The position numbers were made by a program, and so were the translations under genes. Shown here piece after piece: positions 56,201 to 64,000 of a stretch of DNA of 64,000 nt. A model generated the notes under the pieces. That model was not told the DNA's origin and did no database searches. It saw nothing but the letters and a program-made list of their open reading frames with translations. Numbering within the stretch: the stretch's first letter is position 1; every line of letters begins with the position of its first letter. Origin of the DNA: Prunus persica (taxonomy: Eukaryota > Streptophyta > Magnoliopsida > Rosales > Rosaceae); NCBI RefSeq assembly GCF_000346465.2, contig NC_034011.1:14569339-14633338 (forward strand). The letters run 5' to 3'.

Positions 56201-59200
56201 GAGATGAACGGGAATTAGGAAATATTGAAATCCTATTGCCTTCTTTAAAAACAATAAAAAAAATTATATCTGTCTCTATTCCCTATGTTTAGTTCTGAAT
56301 TACCTAACCTCTTTTTGAAAAGGAAGAAACATTTATTAATAAAAATCAAACAATACAATCTGTGGACAAGAAGTACACTTCAGAATACAGAATCAAACCC
56401 AAAAAAAAGGGGAAAAGAAGAAAAAGTGAAAATCCTACAAAATGTTATTTGTTTAACAAGAACAACTAATCCCAACTTATTGTTGCCTTCCAATCTAATA
56501 CGCTTCTGTCAAGTTTTGCATGATGCCCTTTTCATTAGCTGGTTATCTAGCTGGTCGGTTTCTCGTCCACCTTGTTTTTGTACTGACTTTGGGCGCTAAT
56601 AAAATTTTGTTTTCGTGGACTAAAAGAAAAAAGGATTTCTAACAAGTCTACATCTCTAAAACCATTAGATACAGTGGCCCACAAGGATGACCAAAACTTC
56701 ACACAGCTCTTCCACCTCTGCCCTTTTATGCTCTTCAAAATTTCTTCTGTTTCTTTCCATCCAAATCATCCTTATTACCTTTAACCAGAGTTAAATAACA
56801 GTTGGGCGATGATTGACTTGATTGACAATTTCACCCTGCTCTCTGCACATCACTCACTAGGTTGGAGCTAAATGCTGATCTGGTCTTCTTTGTTGGAAGC
56901 TGATCACACATGTTTAGCTTCACATGAGCAACTCTGACCTTGGGAGGGTCTTTTGCCTTCCATTTTAGCCGAGCTGGTTCAAATCTTGAAACAGTAATAT
57001 CCTTTTCTAAGATGCCTGAAATATGATTGGCAGGTAAATTCTCTCTGCACATTCGAGTCTCTAAGATGCCTATTTGTTTAGCTAGCATGTGCTAGCCAGA
57101 CTAGTGGACAATTTATTCATTGTTCTCTTCTTTTTTAAGGAAATTACGTTTCTTATAAAAAAACAATTTCCCCTGCATTTTCCATTCTCTATAGCCTTGA
57201 ATCGGATTGCTTTGTTGTCAATCTAAAGGTCCATTTGAGCTGGTTCAAAATTTATTTATAGACAGTTATCCTTCGGGAACTGTTATGAAAATCTGGAGGA
57301 AGTTTTTTTTTTTGAACATGTGGGTAATGTAAAAAAATCAAGAAGGTATTGCTTTCATATTATGGACACATTATGGGATAAAAATCAATGAGAAATAAGC
57401 AAATCAGCCTAAATGCAAGAGAAAAGTCAGCAGGAGGAAAGTCACCACGAAAAGTGAAGGGGGATCAGTCAAGCAATAGGGAAATCAACATAAATGCACG
57501 AGAAAGAGGAAACTATATACAGCCCTGTCGAAACAGAGAAGAAAAGTTTCTCTTTAGATGGCTACTTTAAAGTGCTTGTAGTGCATTTAGGTTTATTTAT
57601 TTATTAAGTTCTTTTAGGCCCCGTTTGGTTCACGGAACGGATTTGAGGGGAAATCATTTCCCATGTCATTTCCTAAGGGATGGGAAATGGAAGACTCCTT
57701 TCCCACATTTGGTAATGCCGGGAAAGTAACCGGGAGATATCACTTTATTTCTTTTCCCATGTTTGTTTTGAGTAGGAATGGAAAACAAAGTTTGTATAGT
57801 TTTCCAATTATTCCCATATTAAATCAAATAAAAAAAGAATGCATTTAATGATATATTGTAATTCTAAATTGTTAATGGGGACAAAATGTTCATGAAAAAT
57901 ATGCATTTAATGTTGACTCATTTTCCCAAACTTTCCCATGAGGAGGGAAAACAAGACGCAAGTTGGAAGGAGGGCTTCACTTTCCCCCATACTTTCCCAT
58001 ATGTTGGGTAACCATTTCCCATGCTTGGACTTACCAAACATGGGAAAGTAATTGATTTCCCATCCCACAAGCCTCCTTTCCCATGAACCAAACGGGGCCT
58101 TAATAGCATTTCTGGGGACACATTAGGATTTCTGGAAGTTTAACATTGGCATTTTCCTTTTATTTTAGCTTCTAGAGATTGTTTATTCCTCTGCAAATTG
58201 GTATTAGAGTAGTTTACAGTTTTATTAATGTTTTCTTATTACATGATTTGCACTTTTATTTCGTTGGTGCCACTATTTAATGAAATGTTATTATATTTAT
58301 TATTTAGGGCTTCACGTTGGTATTCCTTGTTTTTTGTTCTCTACGTGCTGCTGGGAGTTTACTTTGTCACTAATTTGATCCTTGCTGTTGTATACGACAG
58401 CTTCAAAAGTCAGGTGTATTTCATTTATCTACTTTGAGCTCTTACCATGTGTTTAACTACATGACTGCAACTGTTCTATTTGTATTTGGTCGTCACTTGT
58501 TAAGCTGCTGCTATAGCTTACTACACTAGCAGTGTTGATGGAAAAAATATGAATGCACATGCTTATATCTTATTTGTTTTGTAGCTTGCAAAACAAGTTT
58601 CTGAGATGGATCAGTCGAGGAAAAGTATACTAAAAAAGGCCTTCAATTTATTAGATAAGGATGTAAGTAATGGTTGCCGCTCATCCTTTAGATCTTCCTT
58701 TGGACTGCTTTTCAATAACTTTCGCTGATTTCTTTCATACAGGAAATAAGAGATATGAGCATCTTCCTTTATACATTTATTATTCAGTTTCTCATCTCTA
58801 TATTTAGTGACTTCTCATCTGTCAGACCTTCAATGCTTAAGAAAATAACGGAAAAAGGGAATGGAAAATTTTAGGTTTTGGATAAGGTACAAGAGAAGAG
58901 GGGTAAGGAAGGAAGAGGGAAGCAAAACATATTTGCATTAAGATTGTTAGTTGGAATGTATGAAGATTGGGGGCACAATGAAAAGGAAGGTAATAAAGAA
59001 AGTTATCGTAAATTGTGGTGCAGATATAGTGTTACCCAAGTCATGTAAGAGAAAGAGTGGTCACCAAAGTGGCTTTTATCAATTGTATGATTTTTATTCT
59101 ATTCTAATCTGAAGAAATGGTGAGTCCGGCGATCATCACCAAAGCCTTTTAGGCATGTAGATATGTGGCTTGAACATCAATCTTCAAAAAAATGTTTTAT

Positions 59201-62200
59201 AAAATGGCGGGCAGATGGGGAGGAACAAGTTTGGGGAGGGTTCAAATTTATGAGAAAATTGAGAGCTTCAAAGGAGAAAATTAAGTTTATGGGTTGCTAC
59301 ACTGCCAGTTGGATTTATTGAATGCCAAGCAAAAGAAAACTACTTATTCCATCTGAGTTTTGTTGTAAAAAATGTGCTTTGTATGTGCATGTTGTCTCAG
59401 ATTCTGTAATTATGGTGAGTTAGCTTTCCTTGAACTTCCATCCTTGTTATCAGTTTTTTCTTTCTCCTTTTTCCCACTGGGAAACACTGTTTATTTAATT
59501 TGTAGCAATGCTGTAGATCTTTAGCCGGGATTGTAGGTAAAACATAATAATCACAATTAGATTCACATTTATATGGAAGTTTCTTCTGTTGCGTGTGGTG
59601 TGTTGATTATGTTCTACTGCTATTAACATTTTGTTGCATGTCATAATTGGTCTAAGTGTTCCATCATTTTGTGTTTGACAGAATGTTGGATCTCTCAATA
59701 AGGATCAGTGCATTCAACTATTTGAGGAACTAAATAAATACAGGTATTGATGGTTCAATCTAATCCATATGCTGTCAATGTTCCATGTATATTTTGAGGT
59801 CCTTTTGCTTGAATGTGAAAGTGAGTACTCAGTGTCTTACTAAGTTGACTGTGCCCCTTTCGTGCTTGCCTCACATACGCAGACCAACTAGTTATTTCTT
59901 ATACTGTGTCAGTGTTACATTGTCCTGATCTATCTTGTGTTGTAAAATATTTGCATGTGTCAACTGCTAGTTTGTGATTTTTATTATTTCGTGATGTCGA
60001 CCCCGCAAATGTTGAACTATTTCTTTGTTTAAATTTTGTTTAGGACTTTGCCAAAAATATCGAGGGAAGAATTTGGGCTGATATTTGATGAGCTGGATGC
60101 CAGTGGTGATTTCCAGGTAGATTAATTTCTTCTGGCTCTTAATTAGACTAGTTTTTTTTTAATTCTTTAGTATGAATTTGACACATTCATTATTTTTATT
60201 TTCTCATCACCTAGATTAATTTTATGATTATTTTGTTTTCTAGTATTTATAATTCAACTAGAACTGCCCATTTTTTAGTAAGGTGTGCACTTGACATCTA
60301 AATACAACAATCCACGGTTGTGGACACAAAACGTTATGCTTGAGTGGATAACCCATGGGTAGAGGGTTTCATAAATTTTAGTGAGTGATACTATGATGAG
60401 TTTTACAAATTTTACTTTGGCTCCACTGACATCCACACAATTGCTCTCCTAGCCCGCCCTCTAAAAAGTTTCCCTTACTTGCCCATTTTACCATCACATA
60501 GTCCATTTTTCAAATTTTCTTTTTCAACATTCAAAATTTGGAGAAAAAGGGTCCTGACCGGCCAACAGTAGGGAGAAGGGAGAGGGGAGAAGGGGGAAAT
60601 ATTTATTTATTTTTTTTAAAGAAAAAAAAAGAAAAGAAGAGGAATGAGGGCAAATGATGCAGGGTTGTAGAGAGGAATTATCTAGGTGCCCCGAGAGCCA
60701 CCATTATGATAATGCGGTCCTTATGGTAATCCTGTGAAATTTTATAATAATGCACTGGTGCATGCCAAAGGGAGGTGTGGGGTTGTGCGACACACCTCAT
60801 TCCAACTCAATGAGCATGTCACTTTTTAAAATCTTTTATATGGATATCATTTTCCCATTTGATACAAACATTGATATGTATAATTAATTGGTACACAAAT
60901 TAGTTATGCCAATTGTAAGCAAGATAATTGGCTTTCCAAGTAGAAATTGGGCGTGTTCTTAGTCAAGAAAATAAGTCAATTTCGGGCCTCTGTTTATAGG
61001 ATAGAGCTAAATTTTGGGCATCTCTTTGGGCCTCTGTTTCTGGGCAGTTGAAGGATTATCACTACTCCATCATCTTGAGAGATATGGAAGCAGTCTTAAG
61101 ATGATTTTATATAAGTGTTTTCTAGTTTTAGATATATATATATTCCGGAGCAGTAGGCTAGCTATATTTTTCCCTTATTCTGTTGTTTTTTGAGTTCAGT
61201 TTCCCTTTTGATTATCAATACAAACGTTTCTATTCCAAAAAAAAAAAGCCAATTTCCTCTAACAGAGAAAAGTTGGATGAGGATTAACATCTTTTTCTAT
61301 TTATGATAAGTAGTGCAAGCTCTCAACCATTGGTGTTACTGTTCATAAGGAGTTCGTTCTTGTATTCTGATCACGAGGCACTCAAGTATTGAATTCGGAC
61401 AGGAAGTTGAATGTCCAATGTGCTAGATGGAGTTATTTCTAACAAGAGTATACCTTTATTCTCAAACATAATATTGAAAAGGCTGGTTGATTCACTGAGT
61501 CATAATTCTTTGTCCGGGAAAGTTGTGGGATTTAAACGACTAAAGAGGGGTTGGTTGCCTCTTCCACATGAATTGTGGCAGGTCATTAGTATGGATTTTA
61601 TTCTGGGTCTTACAATGACTATCAAAGGCTGTCAATTTTCTGGTAGCGGACAGACTTTCTAAAACTAGTCATTTCATTCCCTGTAGCAAGACTTTTATGC
61701 GGTGTACATCACCATAATATTCTTCAAAGAGGTGTTGCATTTACATGGACTGTCAATAACCGTAGTTTGTGATTGAGATGTGAAGTTCATGTGCTATTTG
61801 GGTGAACTTTGTTGAAACTATTGCATACTGAACTTCTCTTTCCAGCCCTTTTCATCCTCAGATTAAGGGAAAATCCAAGGTGGGTGAACAGAAGGGTGAT
61901 TGTTGAGACACTTCATGTGACTAATTGGGATCTTATTCTTCCCATGGCAGAATTTGCATATAGTGGTTAACCCTGTTGTAGTAATTGGTGGTGGGATCCA
62001 TCTTGAGAAAATATGTTTTCGGTAAAACTAACCCTAGCTTACCCAAACTAACTACAGAGAGAACACATTCAGTTTTATTAAGAGTAAGATTAACATTTTC
62101 ATGATCCATTGATGCAACCCTTGGAGTATCATCTAGAGTCTCAACTCTTCTGCTTGAGAAGCAGCATTTTGCCATGTAGAGATAAATTGTACTACAATCT

Positions 62201-63083
62201 TTGTAGATAAGTCTTATCACCAGCTGGGATCATTGCACAATAACTAGTGTTTGTGATTTATATCTCCTTGCTATGCCATACTTTCATAATAGGAGATCTT
62301 AATTATGTTCCAGCACTAATCCCCCTTATTGTTAATTTGTTACTAAAGTACTGCCCTGATTTTCCTATAGTTCATGATTATCTGTCCACAATGTGAATTC
62401 CAAACTAACTTGTTTTGAGGACTTATTGTGGAACACATTTCACACTTCTCTTACGGGCTTTTGGGAAAATCAGTTTTTTCCTCTGTTAATTTTTTGGCAG
62501 ATCCAATCTGTTAAGGAGTTGAAATAGTTAGATAATTCTCCTATTAAATCGTGAGTCTGCAGATGAGATCTGGGTTTAACATATCTTTGCTAGTATCTCT
62601 CTGATTGATATTTTTATTATTTTTTCTATATACTGCCCTTCCTTTGATACATGTGCATGTTAGCATGTATCTTGTGTGTACTTTATATATTAAGTTTCAT
62701 TTGGTCACTATCATTTGTTAACTCTGCATCTCCCTGATTTATTTGCTGGACATTTATCTGTTTCACTGGTAGATCAACTTGGAAGAATTTACAGACCTTT
62801 GCAATGCCATTGGTCTAAGATTCCCGAAGGAGGATACTGTAAGTTGAATTGCTTAGACCCAAAACACAAGAAAGTTGCTGGTTCATTTAATATGATGGTG
62901 AAGTGTTCTTATACTGGACACTTTAAATTTTGGGTGCAGCCATCTTTGTTTGAAAAATTCCCTTCATTCTACCATTCATTATTGTCTGAGAAGTTGAAGG
63001 CCTTCGTACGGAGCCCCAAATTTGGATACATAATATCCTTCATACTCATAGTCAATCTGGTTGCTGTTATTGTCGAAACAACG
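50266..63083 (+). CDS. TPC1: Two-pore calcium channel protein 1, first 13 exons (partial)
   Basis: Vacuolar-membrane slow-vacuolar cation channel opened by voltage and cytosolic Ca2+. Exons (GT-AG, phases agree): 50266-50388, 50483-50626, 50732-50839, 52405-52500, 53543-53673, 54287-54347, 55550-55716, 58308-58413, 58585-58662, 59682-59743, 60044-60116, 62773-62838, 62940-63083. They give 453 codons of an expected 730-740; the second channel repeat lies beyond the window. Seen: N-terminal acidic/dileucine-type sequence EKKPLL, S1 (exon 2), S2 (exons 3-4), S3-S4 (exons 5-6), S5 and filter TTSNNPDVW (exon 7), S6 (exon 8), EF-hands [12 protein letters not shown] and DASGDFQINLEE (exons 9-12), S7 (exon 13). 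No lesion. The ATG is the first in frame and gives the conserved [13 protein letters not shown]. Confidence 0.95.
50840..52404 (+). other. TPC1 intron 3, with a LINE-like tail
   Basis: 1.56-kb intron. 51090-51248 (GTTGTCTGTCGGCTC... GAATGTTTCTTATAAAAAAA) resembles the 3' end of a plant L1-type element with A-tail. The rest is unremarkable AT-rich intron sequence. Confidence 0.45.
54459..55412 (+). mobile_element. LINE (L1-type) 3' fragment in TPC1 intron 6
   Basis: Degenerate reading of VVGNGG...FWEDIW-like sequence near 54463 and, near 54940-55010, [18 protein letters not shown], the zinc-binding C-terminal motif (zf-RVT) of plant LINE polyproteins. A final [14 protein letters not shown] segment near 55125 and a poly-A run at 55398-55409 follow. 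Sense orientation relative to TPC1. 5' truncated, many stops. Confidence 0.7.
55866..56155. mobile_element. MITE in TPC1 intron 7
   Basis: GGGCTCCATTTAGATGGAAG at the left end is matched on the other strand by AAAGCTCCATTTGGATGGAG at the right. Internal repeats of TTTGAAAT and ACATGCAAGG-type words. Superfamily not assigned; target duplication unclear. Confidence 0.7.
56290..57190. repeat. Degenerate LINE-like sequence in TPC1 intron 7
   Basis: Plus-strand TTTGTACTGACTTTGGGCGC followed by TAATAAAATTTT (56580-56610) looks like a LINE 3' end. The minus-strand reading [19 protein letters not shown] near 56700 resembles the C-terminus of plant LINE polyproteins. Probably two nested or opposed pieces; borders uncertain. 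Confidence 0.4.
57617..58099. mobile_element. PIF/Harbinger (Tourist) MITE in TPC1 intron 7, 483 bp
   Basis: Ends GGCCCCGTTTGGTTCA and TGAACCAAACGGGGCC are exact inverted repeats, flanked by TTA (57614-57616 and 58100-58102). TTTCCCAT words on both strands fill the subterminal regions. It ends about 210 bp before exon 8. Confidence 0.92.
58663..59681 (+). other. TPC1 intron 9
   Basis: 1.0-kb intron between the two halves of the first EF-hand (GAT/AAT). Contains a purine-rich stretch 58860-59000; no transposon end or ORF recognised. Confidence 0.6.
60960..62000 (+). mobile_element. Ty3-gypsy fragment in TPC1 intron 11
   Basis: 61370-61990 reads, with frame changes, as the end of RNase H ([12 protein letters not shown], [22 protein letters not shown]) then integrase ([52 protein letters not shown]). 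The preceding 60960-61240 segment ends GATTATCAATACAAACG and could be an unrelated LTR. Sense orientation, no intact ORF, no paired LTR found. Confidence 0.68.
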
Positions 63084-63169
63084 GTATGGCTTGAAACTCA
63101 ATAGAAATTACACAACTGCTCTGCATAAATCAGTGTGCACACATACGCATGCACAAATACATGTATTCA

Positions 63170-63565
63170 TATACGGAGCTTCTAAAGAGAGATCCCCTTT
63201 TACTATTCACCAAGAGGGATTGCAGGTTAGGCCAACCATCAATGCAATCCGATGATCCGAACTGTTTGATTTCTAGGACATCATTCAAGGATCATAGTTG
63301 CAAAAAATGACTGAAATCTGAAAGTATTAAGACATCTAACAATAACATAGCAGATGGACGAACACAATGTTTCCACTAAAACAGCGAAATGTGCATTATC
63401 ATAATAAAATGCTCCAACAATCTCAGATTTTGCTAATTTTTTGTTGGGAAGATTCTAAAATGGGGACCTAAAAACTAGGAGGTTCGGATCCTTAAACCAC
63501 AATGCAGAGTGCTCCCAACAATGGTATCCCTTTCAACTATTCATCCCTAGGGATCCCTCTTACGA
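63170..63565. mobile_element. Diverged relative of the family A MITE in TPC1 intron 13
   Basis: ACGGAGCTTCTAAAGAGAGA at the left and TCCCTAGGGATCCCTCTTAC at the right are comparable with the family A ends (GAGCTTC...GAGGGATCC). The interior shares CAAAAAATGACT- and TTTTTGTTGGGAAGA-type words more loosely. Confidence 0.5.
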
Positions 63566-63629
63566 AGTGGCATTTATCATTATATAACATTAAAATTTGA
63601 ATTGTCAAACTTTAATTGAGAATAAAGTT

Positions 63630-64000
63630 TTACTAAATTTAAGGGTTAAATATCAAAATGGTTCCATGTTTTATTATGTTGGCCAACTTGGTTCCTGTGT
63701 TTTCAATTTGGCAAATTCTGTCCTTGGGTTTGGAACTGTCAGGCGATGTGGTGCATTTCATTAAATTCCCTTTTAATTTTTTTATAAAATAAATAAAAGA
63801 TATAACTATTTGAATTCAATTTAAAACAGAATAAATACAGCCTGAACTAATAAAAACAAGATTTAAAATTAAATAATTAAAAAGGAAAAGAAACCACTAT
63901 CCCATCCCAGCCAGCCTCCCCCTCCCCGCCTATGGCAGCCGCCATCACCCTTCTCCCTCTCTCTCACCAACACCCCCCCCCTCCCACCGCGGACAACAAC
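63630..64000. repeat. Plant dispersed repeat at the window edge
   Basis: AAGGGTTAAATATCAAAATG, then GGTTCC...TTGGCCAACTTGGTTCC, is the familiar start of a dispersed plant repeat (often the 5' region of a retroelement). It runs to the C-rich end of the window. Inside TPC1 intron 13. Confidence 0.4.

Overview
This window looks like nuclear DNA from a woody eudicot. The coding sequences resemble rosid, perhaps Rosaceae, proteins, but that placement is inferred from protein recognition alone. Supporting the plant call are GT-AG introns, a P-class PPR gene, plant-only gene families (callose synthase, NPF transporter, TPC1) and many plant transposon types. About 60 percent is repeats. One run of 100 Ns (35991-36090) marks an assembly gap.

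Three protein-coding genes look intact or nearly so, and one more is a good candidate. (1) 3-1823 (+): an intronless PPR protein of the restorer-of-fertility-like type. (2) 27511-33723 (+): callose synthase 12 (CALS12/GSL5/PMR4 type), one 5.3-kb exon plus a terminal coding exon of six bases. (3) 50266 to beyond the right edge (+): the first 13 exons of the vacuolar two-pore cation channel TPC1, its introns swollen by transposons. (4) 20601-21628 (-): a three-exon gene for a plant-specific protein with an RRM-like C-terminus.

Layout. 1.8-6.2 kb: a broken NPF nitrate/peptide-transporter exon split by a deleted chromovirus (Ty3-gypsy) with 405-bp LTRs. 6.2-9.5 kb: a PIF/Harbinger-like element with CT microsatellites and a nested MITE, then a 900-bp hAT element with an 8-bp target duplication. 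9.5-14.7 kb: an element with inverted termini interrupted by a Ty1-copia retrotransposon that has lost gag. 14.8-17.2 kb: a second, four-exon NPF pseudogene. 17.5-20.6 kb: PIF/Harbinger remains, including transposase and Myb-like ORF relics and a 29-bp minisatellite. 21.8-24.6 kb: one end of a CACTA transposon with dozens of ACGACGG-type subterminal motifs, a three-copy 121-bp hairpin repeat and a TNP-type ORF. 27.3-34 kb: callose synthase. 34.7-36.6 kb: TA-rich DNA with two MITE families. 36.6-42.4 kb: a decayed endogenous pararetrovirus (Caulimoviridae, florendovirus-like) on the minus strand, bounded on both sides by TA repeats and circularly permuted. 43-50 kb: gene-poor DNA with captured gene fragments and a possible solo LTR. 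50-64 kb: TPC1.

The genes do not form a pathway. Callose synthase 12 makes wound/pathogen callose and TPC1 carries vacuolar Ca2+-regulated current, both used in stress responses, but their proximity is probably incidental. The strongest non-routine signals are the tandem hairpins whose stem base pair changes in compensating fashion between copies, the ATGA stop-start overlap between an upstream ORF and the callose synthase start, and the permuted pararetrovirus integrated in TA repeats.
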